DNA from: Acidobacteriaceae bacterium
GTDB lineage: Bacteria > Acidobacteriota > Terriglobia > Terriglobales > Acidobacteriaceae
Assembly (NCBI GenBank): GCA_030037545.1
Contig: JASHRF010000117.1
Span: 1-64,000 of the forward strand
Reading direction: 5' to 3'
Length of the DNA stretch: 64,000 bases
Shown here: positions 37,449 to 46,199 of the stretch, one piece after another
Layout of the letters: the number at the start of each line of letters is the position of its first letter
How positions within the stretch are numbered: the first letter of the stretch is position 1
Program-made: the position numbers and the translations under genes
Notes under the pieces: model-generated
Databases searched by the model: none
Told to the model about the DNA's origin: nothing
What the model saw: the letters and a program-made list of their open reading frames with translations, nothing else

Positions 37449-37644
37449 AACGAGACCCCTTCAGATCGCATAAAAGCAAAATTAACCATCCTCAAAAAAG
37501 GCCAACAATCCTTCCTCACGCCGATGCACCATCTGGCCCGGGCACCGCTCTGCGGGCAGGGGGCGTGAAGGCGACGTTTTTACGGTCCAGTCTCTGTGCC
37601 GGTGATCAAGCCGCCGACGCCATCGGACCAGCTTGCCAATACCC

Positions 37645-37740
37645 TTACTTCACCCGCGTGCGACGCCGCTGGATAAGCACTACCAGCAAGATCACAAACA
37701 GAACTCCGGCAACAACCCGAACGATCATTGACGATTCCAT
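37645..37740 (-). CDS. 31-residue single-helix membrane microprotein 1
   Basis: The minus-strand frame begins MESSMIVRVVAGVLFV and ends VLIQRRRTRVK: one hydrophobic helix (about 6-23) and a strongly basic tail. GGAGG lies seven bases before the ATG at 37738-37740. The gene at 37873-37965 encodes a homologue identical at 17 of the 28 residues aligned after the N terminus. Most shared residues use different synonymous codons, which argues for selection on the protein. It sits between tadC and the DUF192-PilZ gene in the pilus operon. Function unknown; a small inner-membrane subunit or regulator is plausible. Confidence 0.75.
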   Translation of the reverse strand: MESSMIVRVVAGVLFVILLVVLIQRRRTRVK

Positions 37741-37872
37741 GAACCATCCTCCCCGAAATGACTTCTTTCAAAATTTGCCCGCCAGCCGCGCCGCCCGCAA
37801 ACGGGGACGTGGCTGGCAAGCCCAGGCGCGGCATGGTGCTGTGCACGCCGCGAAGTGTTGATCGGCGCAGCG

Positions 37873-37965
37873 CTACTTAACACGGCTGCGGCGGCGCTGC
37901 ACCAGGACGAACAGCACAACGACGAACAGTACGCCGGAAATGACGCGAATCAATGTTTCTTCCAT
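37873..37965 (-). CDS. 30-residue single-helix membrane microprotein 2
   Basis: The minus-strand frame begins MEETLIRVISGVLFVVV and ends VLVQRRRSRVK, a paralogue of the gene 132 bp downstream. It has one membrane helix and an RRRSRVK tail, so an N-out/C-in orientation is predicted by the positive-inside rule. GGGAGG lies just before the ATG at 37963-37965. It is seven codons' length beyond the tadC stop, in the same operon. No known family is recognised. Confidence 0.75.
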   Translation of the reverse strand: MEETLIRVISGVLFVVVLFVLVQRRRSRVK

Positions 37966-37981
37966 ATCCCTCCCTTCCAGC

Positions 37982-38893
37982 TCAGTTGCCGAGCATTTGT
38001 TTGAACGATTCCGTCATGAGAATGGCGGCTGGCCCCAAGGTAACCAGGAACAGCGCCGGAAAAATGAAAAAGACCAGCGGAAAAACCAGCTTCACCGAGG
38101 TTTTGGCGGCCTGCTCTTCAACCGCCTGCACGCGCTTGGTGCGCATGGTTTCAGAGTGAACGCGCAGCGTTTTGGCGACGCTGGTGCCCAGCTGTTCCGA
38201 CTGAACGAGCATGGAAACCATGTTGCGAACGCTTTCCTCGCCGGTGCGATCGACCATATTCTTCCAGGCATCGGAGCGGGCGCGGCCGGCGCGCTGCTCA
38301 AGCACCACCATGTTGAGCTCGTCGCAGAGATCGGGCAGAGCGTTGTGGAGTTCCTGTGCGGTGCGCGCGGTGGCCTGGTCGAGGCTCAGTCCGGCCTCTA
38401 CGCAGATCACCAGCAGGTCGAGCACGTCGGGCAGTCCGCGGCGGATGCGTTGCTGGCGGCGAGTGATCTTCTTGCCCAGCCAGAAGTCCGGGCCCAGGAA
38501 GCCGACGCCCAGGCAGATGGCGTACACAAAGAACGGACCCAGTTTGGCCAGTCCGGTGGTGAATGCCACGGCGCAGAGCAGCAGGGGCACCAGCACTTTG
38601 CAGCCGTAGAAGACCTTGACAGCCGACTCCTCGCGGAGGCCGGCGCGGATAAGCCGCTGCTGGACCACCGAAACTTCGGCCTTGCTTTTAGGCATGATCC
38701 GGTCGAAGCGCTCCACCAGATTGCCGACAGAAAACCCCGATTCCTTGAGCGTGGCCACGACGCCCTTGGGCTTGGGGCGCGGGTTAACGACTTCCTGGAT
38801 GCGCTGCAGCATGGCTTCGCGATAGAACAGCAGAAGTCCCACGCTGCCCACCAGTACGAAAATCGCGGCAAAGCTAAGAAGTACGTAAGTCAT
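37982..38893 (-). CDS. tadC: Tad pilus inner-membrane platform protein TadC
   Basis: This 303-residue type II secretion F (GspF-like) domain protein has an N-terminal membrane segment, a central cytoplasmic helical domain (LPDLCDELNMVVLEQRAGRARSDAWKNMVDRTG..VRNMVSMLVQSEQLGTSVAKTLRVHSETMRTKR) and a C-terminal helix pair. This matches TadC. It partners TadB to form the inner-membrane base driven by CpaF. I start at MTYVLLSF (38891-38893), ten bases after the tadB stop; the upstream frame overlaps tadB. Confidence 0.9.
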   Translation of the reverse strand: MTYVLLSFAAIFVLVGSVGLLLFYREAMLQRIQEVVNPRPKPKGVVATLKESGFSVGNLVERFDRIMPKSKAEVSVVQQRLIRAGLREESAVKVFYGCKVLVPLLLCAVAFTTGLAKLGPFFVYAICLGVGFLGPDFWLGKKITRRQQRIRRGLPDVLDLLVICVEAGLSLDQATARTAQELHNALPDLCDELNMVVLEQRAGRARSDAWKNMVDRTGEESVRNMVSMLVQSEQLGTSVAKTLRVHSETMRTKRVQAVEEQAAKTSVKLVFPLVFFIFPALFLVTLGPAAILMTESFKQMLGN

Positions 38894-38903
38894 GATCCTG
38901 CTC

Positions 38904-39878
38904 TCAGACGTCGATGTTGACGATGCGGTTGATGATGAAACCACCCAATAGAGTCATGCCCGCCGCGGCCCATATGAGCTTGATTCCGATTGCGCGGTGC
39001 CATAGGACGCTCATCATGTCCGGATTCACCATGTACATGGCGAAGCCCAGCGCCACCGGAACAAAAGTGAGGACCCAGCCGGTGAGGCGCCCCTGGGCAG
39101 TATGCGTCTTGATCTGGCGCTTCAGGCGGAAGCGGTCGCGGATCAGGTTCGAGGTCTTGTCGAGCACTTCGGCCAGATTGCCGCCGCTTTCCTTCTGGAT
39201 CATGATGGCGGTGGAGACCATGCGCAGGTCCTGGAGGGGAACGCGGTTGGTGAGGCTGTCGAGCGCGGTTTTCATCTCCAGTCCGTAATTCTGTTCTTCA
39301 AAGCAGATCTTGAACTCGGTGCCCACGGGATCGGCGCATTCGCGCGACACCAGGCCCATGGCGGCGATCAGGCTGTGGCCGGCGCGCAGCGCGCTGACCA
39401 TCAAGTCAAGGGCCTCAGGAAGGCCGGCTTCGAATTTGGCAAAGCGCTTGCTGCGCTTGAACATCACCCAGGCATAAGGTATCGCGCAAATCACCGTGCC
39501 CACCAGCAGGCTGGGAAGGATGAGCGCCGTGCGCAGGTACACCAGGTAGCCTGGAACGATGAAACTGAGACCGGTGAGAGCCAGCAAGCGGCCGGGGCTC
39601 CAATCCAGCGCCGCCTGGCTGAGAATATTGCGCAGGTAAGGAGCCAGTTCCAGGTTGTGCAGCTTCTTGTTGATCCAGGGAATACTGCTGAGCTTCTCGT
39701 CTTTGCGCAGGTTCACAATCTGCTGCGCGACCTCGGGGCTCTCCGTGCGGATGGCGGAGTCCAGGGTGGCCAGCGCCTGGCGGGCGCTGCGCGAGCGGGA
39801 GGTCATGGAGGCGGCGAAAAGCGTCAGCGCCACCGCGCAGAATGCGCCGATAAAAACCAGACCAACGATCAGACCCAT
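38904..39878 (-). CDS. tadB: Tad pilus inner-membrane platform protein TadB
   Basis: This 324-residue T2SSF-domain protein has an N-terminal membrane helix (2-24), two helices around 100-145, the F-domain core ALDLMVSALRAGHSLIAAMGLVSRE...DLRMVSTAIMIQKESGGNLAEVLD, and C-terminal helices. The order cpaF-tadB-tadC is the standard tad arrangement. It begins 19 bp after cpaF. It is the second GspF-like component and forms the platform with TadC. Confidence 0.92.
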   Translation of the reverse strand: MGLIVGLVFIGAFCAVALTLFAASMTSRSRSARQALATLDSAIRTESPEVAQQIVNLRKDEKLSSIPWINKKLHNLELAPYLRNILSQAALDWSPGRLLALTGLSFIVPGYLVYLRTALILPSLLVGTVICAIPYAWVMFKRSKRFAKFEAGLPEALDLMVSALRAGHSLIAAMGLVSRECADPVGTEFKICFEEQNYGLEMKTALDSLTNRVPLQDLRMVSTAIMIQKESGGNLAEVLDKTSNLIRDRFRLKRQIKTHTAQGRLTGWVLTFVPVALGFAMYMVNPDMMSVLWHRAIGIKLIWAAAGMTLLGGFIINRIVNIDV

Positions 39879-39897
39879 CCCTCTACCGTCCTTTCCA

Positions 39898-41178
39898 TCA
39901 ATTTACCGGCGTTTCCTGCTCGAACAGCGCAGGCGGGAGTATCATCCCCGATACCCGCAGGCGCTCCAGAAAACGAGGCCGGATGCGGGTGGGGACGAAG
40001 GCGCCGATCACGCGTCCGTCTGGACCGATGCCTTTCTTTTGGAAACAGAAGATCTCCTGCATGGAGATCACGCTCTCTTCCATGCCCGTGATTTCGGAGA
40101 TGGAAGTGATTTTGCGGGTGCCGTCGCTGAGGCGCGTGGCCTGCACTACGATGGTCATGGCCGAGGCGATCTGCTGACGCACCGATTTTTCGGGCAGGTT
40201 CATGTTGGTCATGGCCACCATGGACTCCAGGCGGGACAAAGCGTCGCGCGGCGTGTTGGCGTGGATGGTGGCCATGGAACCTTCGTGGCCGGTGTTACAC
40301 GCCTGGAGCATATCGAAGGCTTCTTCGCCGCGCACCTCGCCGATGATGATGCGGTCGGGACGCATGCGCAAGGCGTTGATAAGCAGTTGCCGCTGGCGGA
40401 TGGCGCCCTGTCCCTCGATATTCGGCGGCCGCGTCTCCAGCCGCACAATGTCCTCTTGAGCCAGCCGCAGCTCGGCGGCATCCTCGATGGTGACCAGCCG
40501 CTCGTTGTTGGGAATCGACTGGGAAAGGATGTTGAGAAAGGTGGTTTTTCCGGCGCCCGTGCCGCCCGAAATCAGAATGCTGATGCGGGCCTTGACGGCA
40601 GCCTGCAGGACTTCCATCATCTCCGGTGAAATACTCTTGTTCTGCACCAGCTGATTGCCGGCAATGGGGCCGGTGCCGAAACGGCGGATGGAGACCGAGG
40701 GTCCGTCCAGCGCCAGCGGCGGGATGATGGCGTTGACGCGCGATCCGTCGGGCAGGCGGGCGTCCACCATGGGCGAAGACTCGTCTACGCGGCGGCCCAC
40801 GCGCGATACGATGCGGTCGATGATCTGCAGCAGGTGCCGATCGTCGCGAAAGCTGGTGTTGACTCTCTGCAGCAATCCGCCCTTTTCCACGAACACGTGA
40901 TCCTTGTCGTTGACCAGGATGTCGGAGATTTTGGGATCGCGCAGCAGCGGTTCCAGCGGCCCCAGTCCGAACACCTCGTCGAGCAGGTCGGCCTGAATGC
41001 GCTGCTGCTCGTCGTAATTGAGCGGCACGCGCTGCTCGGCCATGATCTCTTTGACAATGCCGGAGACGGCCTGGCGCGCCTGGCTGTTATTGACGCGCGA
41101 CAGTTTCTCCAGATCCAGTTTGGAGATCAGGGTGCGGTGAATTTCGGTTTTATATTTTTCCAGACTCAGCAGTTCCAC
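39898..41178 (-). CDS. cpaF: Tad pilus assembly ATPase CpaF/TadA
   Basis: This 426-residue secretion ATPase has an N-terminal domain, then [32 protein letters not shown] and Walker A GGTGAGKT (Lys 211). Asp/His-box-like segments [39 protein letters not shown] follow, as in CpaF. It powers pilus extension from the cytoplasmic face. I prefer the GTG at 41176-41178 because GGGGAG lies ten bases upstream; a TTG six codons earlier has no site. Confidence 0.94.
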   Translation of the reverse strand: MELLSLEKYKTEIHRTLISKLDLEKLSRVNNSQARQAVSGIVKEIMAEQRVPLNYDEQQRIQADLLDEVFGLGPLEPLLRDPKISDILVNDKDHVFVEKGGLLQRVNTSFRDDRHLLQIIDRIVSRVGRRVDESSPMVDARLPDGSRVNAIIPPLALDGPSVSIRRFGTGPIAGNQLVQNKSISPEMMEVLQAAVKARISILISGGTGAGKTTFLNILSQSIPNNERLVTIEDAAELRLAQEDIVRLETRPPNIEGQGAIRQRQLLINALRMRPDRIIIGEVRGEEAFDMLQACNTGHEGSMATIHANTPRDALSRLESMVAMTNMNLPEKSVRQQIASAMTIVVQATRLSDGTRKITSISEITGMEESVISMQEIFCFQKKGIGPDGRVIGAFVPTRIRPRFLERLRVSGMILPPALFEQETPVN

Positions 41179-41222
41179 GATTTGACTTCTCCCCAATGGT
41201 CAGAAAGCATTCCAGCGTCGCT

Positions 41223-42521
41223 TCAGCCAAACAGGCTGATTCTCTTTTTCTTGCCCGACGGCGTGCCCTCGGGCTGGCCGGTAACCGACTGCGCCATCTG
41301 GCGGATCATGCGGGCCACGCTCGAGTCGCCCAACGCCAGGGGGCTGCCGTCGATCTGCATTTTGCGCACCAGGGCATGATCGTTAGGCACTTTCCACTGC
41401 GCCGGCCGGGTGAGTGCTTTGGTGATGTTCTCTTCGCTGACGCCGATGGTGCGCGATTCGAAGCGGTTGAGAACGATCTCCAGGTTGGGGCCGCCGTTGG
41501 CAAAAACCTGGTTGATGAGGCGATTGGAGTTGCGCAGCTCGGGAATGCCGGCCTGGGTGACCAGGTAGATGGTGGTGGCCTGCCTGTAGAGAGCCGTGTC
41601 CTCCACGTTGAGGCGCGAGCCTACGTCGACCACGATATTGTCGAAGTCCTGGCGCGCCACCTCGATGAGTTTTTCGAGAGCCTCGTTGCTGGGCTCAAAG
41701 TTAGGAAACCTGCCTGGGGCGGCCAGGACCCAGACATTCGAGCTGTGCCGAACCAGCAGCGTGGCCAGAAAGGCGCTATCCAGCCTGTCGGCAGCCTCAA
41801 GGGCGCTGATGGTCGAGAACTCGGCGACGATGCCCAGATTCAGAGCGGCATCGCCAAGCGGCAGATCGAGATCGATGAGCAGGGTTTTCTGGTTGGGATT
41901 CTGGGCCAGGGCCACGGCAAAATTGCAAGCCACGGAGGTCACGCCCACGCCGCCTTTGGCACCCATGAAGACCAGCAGTTTGCCGGCTTTGGCGGCCCCG
42001 GGCGTGGGCGCGGGACGGCGCAGCGAAGCGCGCTCCAGCGCCTCCATCACCACCACAGGCTCAAACGGCACAGTGAGAAACTCGCGCGCGCCGGCCCTCA
42101 TGCAGCGCACCAGCAGGTCCGGATCGAACTTGCTGGAATACACCATCACGGTGGAGTTGCCGTTGATGGAGATCTTTTCAACCAGCGCGAGGGCAAACTC
42201 GGGATCGCTGTCCAGCTCGATGATGATGATGTCGTGACGCTGATCGAGGATGCGGGGCAGCTCTTCCAGGTCGTCGGGATAATTGGAGAACTGGTGCACC
42301 GGGTTGGGCGCGCACCCCGAGAGAACGAAAGCTGCCGCCACGCGATGTTCATTGTCCGGCCCGATGACGGCAATGGTCAGATCTTCGGCGATGGCAGTGG
42401 CCCGGGGAAGCGAGCTTACGAGATAAGGTGCTGCCGTCATATTGTGTATTTCACTCTTGGCTGACGCCGCCTTGGTTCGAGCCGCATCAGGCGATTCGTA
42501 GGTTTGCCGCGCGCTCGACAT
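41223..42521 (-). CDS. cpaE: Tad localisation ATPase CpaE/TadZ
   Basis: This 432-residue protein has an N-terminal receiver-like domain (about 48-165) and a MinD/ParA-type domain. The signature Lys 189 of the deviant Walker A is present in GAKGGVGVTS, but the usual P-loop Lys is Val 194. LLIDLDLPLGDAALNLG follows. TadZ/CpaE proteins place the Tad complex at cell poles, and ATP use varies among them. GGAGG lies seven bases before the ATG. It lies between cpaA and cpaF with gaps of about 18 and 44 bp, so one transcript is likely. Confidence 0.9.
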   Translation of the reverse strand: MSSARQTYESPDAARTKAASAKSEIHNMTAAPYLVSSLPRATAIAEDLTIAVIGPDNEHRVAAAFVLSGCAPNPVHQFSNYPDDLEELPRILDQRHDIIIIELDSDPEFALALVEKISINGNSTVMVYSSKFDPDLLVRCMRAGAREFLTVPFEPVVVMEALERASLRRPAPTPGAAKAGKLLVFMGAKGGVGVTSVACNFAVALAQNPNQKTLLIDLDLPLGDAALNLGIVAEFSTISALEAADRLDSAFLATLLVRHSSNVWVLAAPGRFPNFEPSNEALEKLIEVARQDFDNIVVDVGSRLNVEDTALYRQATTIYLVTQAGIPELRNSNRLINQVFANGGPNLEIVLNRFESRTIGVSEENITKALTRPAQWKVPNDHALVRKMQIDGSPLALGDSSVARMIRQMAQSVTGQPEGTPSGKKKRISLFG

Positions 42522-42539
42522 TGTCCGTCCTCCTCTTAC

Positions 42540-43079
42540 TCAGCGAGCAAAAAACGACATCAAAGTGCCGATCGCAATGGCGGGCGCGTAAGGCATCTTG
42601 CGCCGTACCGCGCTCCGGATTTCTGCCGGCGCCGGCGCCGAGGACGGGGAATCTTCGGCGGAGGCTGACTTCTTCTTGGTCCATCCCAGGAGCAGGTTGC
42701 CGGTTTCCTGGAACAACTCGTTTGCAAAACCGCCAACCAGGGCCCATCCCAGGGCCATGACGCCGCCCACCAGCGCGGTCATGATCAGAGCCAGCAACAT
42801 CTGCTGAGGACCGATCCAGGCGCCGATGGCCGCGCACAGCTTTACGTCGCCCGCGCCCATTCCGCCCAGAAAGAAAAACAAGCCAAAGGCCAAAAGGGCC
42901 AGCGCCATGCCCTCACCGCTGGCTGCCAGCCCGCGCCAGCCATGGAGCCAGCCGGAAATCGCAAATCCCGCCAGAAGAAAGGGAAACACCAGCCAGTTGG
43001 GAATGCGCCGCCAGCGCAGATCGGTGGCCGAGGCAACGAGAACGACGATCAGCGTGGGCCACCACGCAAAGGAGTGCAT
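42540..43079 (-). CDS. cpaA: Tad prepilin peptidase CpaA/TadV
   Basis: This 179-residue A24-family aspartic prepilin peptidase has several membrane helices. The first catalytic Asp is in ASATDLRWRRIPNWL and the second in GGMGAGDVKL, the G-x2-G-x-G-D motif. It cleaves the Flp leaders and TadE/G-like proteins. It is the short form, without the N-methylating domain of PilD. AAAGGGGG lies about nine bases before the ATG at 43077-43079; the longer frame is unsupported. It is the first gene of the minus-strand tad operon. Confidence 0.9.
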   Translation of the reverse strand: MHSFAWWPTLIVVLVASATDLRWRRIPNWLVFPFLLAGFAISGWLHGWRGLAASGEGMALALLAFGLFFFLGGMGAGDVKLCAAIGAWIGPQQMLLALIMTALVGGVMALGWALVGGFANELFQETGNLLLGWTKKKSASAEDSPSSAPAPAEIRSAVRRKMPYAPAIAIGTLMSFFAR

Positions 43080-43385
43080 GTGCCGTTTCCCCCTTTCCGC
43101 CGGCTGAGCAGGCGACACCCTCGGTGAGTGCAATTGGCCAACCAATTTCTATCTGCTTTGAATTGAGCGAGATAATATCACGGTCATGCCGAGTGTAGAC
43201 GGCTGTTTACACTTTTCGGCTGGCGGTGAATCGCGGAGTTGACACCCATTGGTCGTACGCGCGAAGAGGCGGCTACGGCTCAAAAAAGCCTTCGGGAAGG
43301 GTCTCATGCCGGGTGATGCGTGAATGCGCGCGGGTCCAGACGCAAGACAGGGACTCCCTCGAAAAGGTAACTACTATCCACCTTA

Positions 43386-43404
43386 GTAATCTGGACCAGA
43401 TTAC
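43386..43404. promoter_or_regulatory. 19-bp perfect palindrome, likely operator
   Basis: GTAATCTGGACCAGATTAC has two perfect nine-base arms around a central A. It lies in the 697-bp gap (43080-43776) between the divergent cpaA operon and the sigma-54 regulator gene, a position that could control either. Outer TTAG/CTAA bases extend the symmetry loosely. No gene, strong sigma-70 promoter or sigma-54 box was found in the rest of the gap. Confidence 0.5.
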
Positions 43405-43776
43405 CAGAGGCTAAGTAAAGTGTGGAAATCGTTACAAGAAATCAGAATTCGACCCGGGGGGCTCGGTGACCTTTCGCTCTTGCTCGCGCATTGAGTTCCG
43501 CGTATAGTCCGCTGAAATATCATCAACTTGCGGGCTGTGGAAGTGCGGAAACTTAAGCCGGGCAAGCCCAGGTTTCTGCCATTGGTTGGCAGGGATCTCC
43601 TGCGGAATTTTTTCCGGCTCAAAAGCGTGGGCGAAGTGGGCGGCAGGAATCCGCATGACCCGGTTGGCGCACCCATAATTACCAAGGTCACAAGGACCTA
43701 GCACGAAACAGGAATTGGCTCACCAGAAAGGATTTCAGATCATAAGGTAACAGCCGATGAACCCCAGAGCGGCGTA

Positions 43777-45225
43777 ATGGACCATGCGAGAGAAAGCTCG
43801 CCTACCATGATCACTATTGGACTTTATTCGGAAGATCGAACTCTGCAACCGCTTCTCTCCTCAGCATTGGGAAAAGAATTCAAGGTCCTGCTGGAGTCGG
43901 ACGGGGGCGGAATGGACGACCTGATCTCCGCCGTCGCCTGCGATGTAATGATTCTGGACCTGAACTCGCATCGTGAATCGTTGCAGGAGCGCATCGGTTG
44001 CTCACAGCGGCTGATCGCCTCAAATATTCCCGCCATTGTGATGGCCGACGACAGTTTACGTTCGACGGCATTCGAGCTGGTTCGCTCCGGGGCCTTCGCA
44101 TATTGCCGGCGGCCGCCTTCCATTCGCGACCTCAAAACGCTGCTCAGCCGGGCCTGCGAAACCACCTCGCTGAAGCGGCAGTTGAGCACCGCCCAGCAGA
44201 AGCTCGAAGATCCGGGCATTTGCGACCGCATTATCGGCTCCAGCCCGCAGATGCAGCGCGTATACCAACTGGTGCGCAGCGTGACCAACCTCAATGCGGC
44301 GGTGCTGGTGACCGGTGAGAGCGGCACCGGCAAGGAACTGATCGCGCGCGCCATCCACAATCTGGGCTCGCGCGCCAGTAAGCCTTTCGTGGCCGTCTCC
44401 TGCGGCGCCATTCCCGAGACATTGATCGAAGCCGAGCTGTTCGGCCACGAAAAAGGCGCCTTCACCGGGACGGTGGGCGCTCGCGAGGGCTACTTCGAGC
44501 AGGCCGGCGACGGCACCTTATTCCTGGACGAGATTGGCGACCTGAGCCTGTTTACGCAAGTCAAGCTGCTGCGCGTCTTGCAGCAGATGGAATTCAGCCG
44601 CTTGGGATCGAGCAAGCTGATACCGTTGCGGGCGCGGCTGATTTTTGCCACCCACCAGGATCTGGCCAAACTGGTGGCCGATGGCAAATTCCGCCAGGAC
44701 CTGTTTTACCGCATCAACGTGATGCGCATCGAGTCGCCGGCGCTGCAGGAGCGGCCCGAGGACATTCCCGCCATCGCCAACCACTTTCTGCAGCACTACG
44801 GACAGGTTTTCCAGAAGCCCATGAGCGGCATCGAGCCTGGTGCGCTGGAAATGCTGCGCAGCTACGCGTGGCCGGGCAACGTACGCGAACTGGAGAACGT
44901 AATGCAGCGGGCCATCATCCTCACCCCGGGTGACATCGTGCGCGTCGAGGACCTGAATCTGAGCCCCGCCGACTACGAGAGCACGGAGAGCTTCGAAGAT
45001 GTGGTGGACATCGGCGAATATCAGACCTCCGGCACCTTCGAGCGCCAGCTTCAGGACTACAAGATCAAGCTGGCCATGAACGCGGTGCGCGAGAACAATG
45101 GCAACAAGACGCTGGCCGCGCGGCGGCTGGGCATCTCGCGTGCGTATCTGCACCGCTTGATCCGGGTAGCGGATGCTGACAGCCCCATCTTCGATCAGGA
45201 CCTGCGCCAGTCGGCGACGGCTTGA
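43777..45225 (+). CDS. Sigma-54-dependent response regulator (NtrC family)
   Basis: This 482-residue protein has a receiver-like domain (about 12-130; possible phospho-acceptor D61, acidic pair E19-D20, but Arg 112 where a Lys is usual). The AAA+ domain has GESGTGKE at 180-187, the sigma-54 contact loop GAFTGT at 227-232, Walker B TLFLDEIGD with D251-E252 and an R-finger region. A Fis-type helix-turn-helix (about 443-467: NKTLAARRLGISRAYLHRL) ends it. It is divergent from the tad operon, and no histidine kinase is nearby. The flp promoter has a sigma-54-type element, so that is a natural target. ATG 43777 is chosen; 43807 is possible. Confidence 0.9.
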   Translation: MDHARESSPTMITIGLYSEDRTLQPLLSSALGKEFKVLLESDGGGMDDLISAVACDVMILDLNSHRESLQERIGCSQRLIASNIPAIVMADDSLRSTAFELVRSGAFAYCRRPPSIRDLKTLLSRACETTSLKRQLSTAQQKLEDPGICDRIIGSSPQMQRVYQLVRSVTNLNAAVLVTGESGTGKELIARAIHNLGSRASKPFVAVSCGAIPETLIEAELFGHEKGAFTGTVGAREGYFEQAGDGTLFLDEIGDLSLFTQVKLLRVLQQMEFSRLGSSKLIPLRARLIFATHQDLAKLVADGKFRQDLFYRINVMRIESPALQERPEDIPAIANHFLQHYGQVFQKPMSGIEPGALEMLRSYAWPGNVRELENVMQRAIILTPGDIVRVEDLNLSPADYESTESFEDVVDIGEYQTSGTFERQLQDYKIKLAMNAVRENNGNKTLAARRLGISRAYLHRLIRVADADSPIFDQDLRQSATA

Positions 45226-45254
45226 TCGGCAAGCCCCCCTGAAGTGCTTCATGG

Positions 45255-45286
45255 CCCCTGCGCTCGTTTTGGCGCAGGGGTTTTTT
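45255..45286 (+). terminator. Rho-independent terminator after the sigma-54 regulator
   Basis: CCCCTGCGC (45255-45263) pairs with GCGCAGGGG (45272-45280) across an eight-base loop, followed by six T residues. It lies 30 bp past the stop codon of the regulator gene. Confidence 0.9.
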
Positions 45287-45310
45287 GTTGTGGCCAGGAC
45301 GCAAGAGTCT

Positions 45311-45574
45311 TCAGCCTGTGAGGTGGGTTTCACCCGATCTCTGGCCATTGAAATCGGGGCGGTCAGAGACCTTGTCGCCCTCATGCTCATCTGAAAAAAT
45401 CTCCTCGATCCGCATTTCGAAGAGCCGCGCCACTTTGAACGCCAGCGGCAGGCTGGGGTCGAACTTGCCGGTCTCGATGGCGTTGACCGACTGGCGCGAC
45501 ACCTCGAGCCGTTGCGCCAGGTCGGCCTGCGACCAGTCCCGCTCCGCGCGCAATACTTTGAGCCGATTCTTCAT
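45311..45574 (-). CDS. Small XRE-family transcriptional regulator
   Basis: This 87-residue protein has an N-terminal HTH_3 domain: MKNRLKVLRAERDWSQADLAQRLEVSRQSVNAIETGKFDPSLPLAFKVARLFEMRIEEIF. A poorly conserved tail follows. Its ATG overlaps the end of the upstream membrane-protein gene as ATGA, so the two are translationally coupled. Regulators of this short type commonly pair with a small membrane protein and repress their own operon. A good sigma-70 promoter lies upstream of the pair at 46116-46144. Confidence 0.85.
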   Translation of the reverse strand: MKNRLKVLRAERDWSQADLAQRLEVSRQSVNAIETGKFDPSLPLAFKVARLFEMRIEEIFSDEHEGDKVSDRPDFNGQRSGETHLTG

Positions 45575-45975
45575 CGGTACTTCGCCAGGACCACAGGTGC
45601 CGAGAGTCCCACGAAGAGCCAGAAGATGGGATAAATCCACATCAGGTCCAGTCGAGGTGCGCGCGAAAAGTCCTCCAGCAATCCCCAGACCGTGGTCGCA
45701 ACCAGGGTTCCACCAGTGCCCCCGAGCAGGCATTGGACGAGAACATTGCGCTGAAACTCGTCCTTCTCCACGGCTAAGTACCTGCCGGTTTCGAATAACA
45801 CCCAAACAATTGGCAGCGCAGGCAGCGCGGCCACCGGGTAGCCCGCCAGGCCGTTCAGATGGCCAAGGCGGAATGCCAAAGCGGCAAGAACTGAGAGTAG
45901 AACAGCCAGCGGAGCGCTCAGCCAACAGCGCACCACGAACCGGCGTTGTGCGGAGCTCGTGATCGTACAAGACAT
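45571..45975 (-). CDS. Four-helix membrane protein paired with XRE regulator
   Basis: This 134-residue protein has four hydrophobic segments (about 18-40, 44-62, 80-100, 110-130) and an acidic VEKDEFQRNVLVQ segment between the second and third. It resembles the small membrane partner of YozG-like XRE regulators. GGAGGAG lies seven bases before the ATG at 45973-45975. Function unknown. Confidence 0.75.
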   Translation of the reverse strand: MSCTITSSAQRRFVVRCWLSAPLAVLLSVLAALAFRLGHLNGLAGYPVAALPALPIVWVLFETGRYLAVEKDEFQRNVLVQCLLGGTGGTLVATTVWGLLEDFSRAPRLDLMWIYPIFWLFVGLSAPVVLAKYR

Positions 45976-46115
45976 GATTCGTCTCCTCCAGACTTCAATC
46001 CTTCAGGCGGCTTTTCACCGATATCTCAGTTTGACCACGGGCATCGACAGGACCCCCGTCTGATCGCGCAATGACCTGCAATCATGATTTGTCTCCTTTA
46101 CTTAATGACAAGATC

Positions 46116-46144
46116 ACTTTACAAATATCTTCAGTAATTGTCAA
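46116..46144 (-). promoter_or_regulatory. Sigma-70-type promoter for the XRE/membrane-protein pair
   Basis: On the minus strand, TTGACA (46144-46139) is followed 17 bases later by TAAAGT (46121-46116). The -35 is perfect and the -10 matches four of six. Transcripts would start near 46108 with a leader of about 130 bases. The -10 lies in one of two direct ACTTTACAAA copies. Confidence 0.6.
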
Positions 46145-46164
46145 GTGTTATCGACATTATGCAC

Positions 46165-46193
46165 TTTACAAACCCAATACTAAGTGATAATGT
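46165..46193 (+). promoter_or_regulatory. Sigma-70-type promoter for the IS1595-type transposase
   Basis: TTTACA at 46165-46170, a 17-base spacer, then TAATGT at 46188-46193. The transposase ATG starts only seven bases after the -10 box, so the mRNA would be leaderless or nearly so. The -35 overlaps the second ACTTTACAAA copy (46163-46172). Confidence 0.5.
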
Positions 46194-46199
46194 TTTGTT

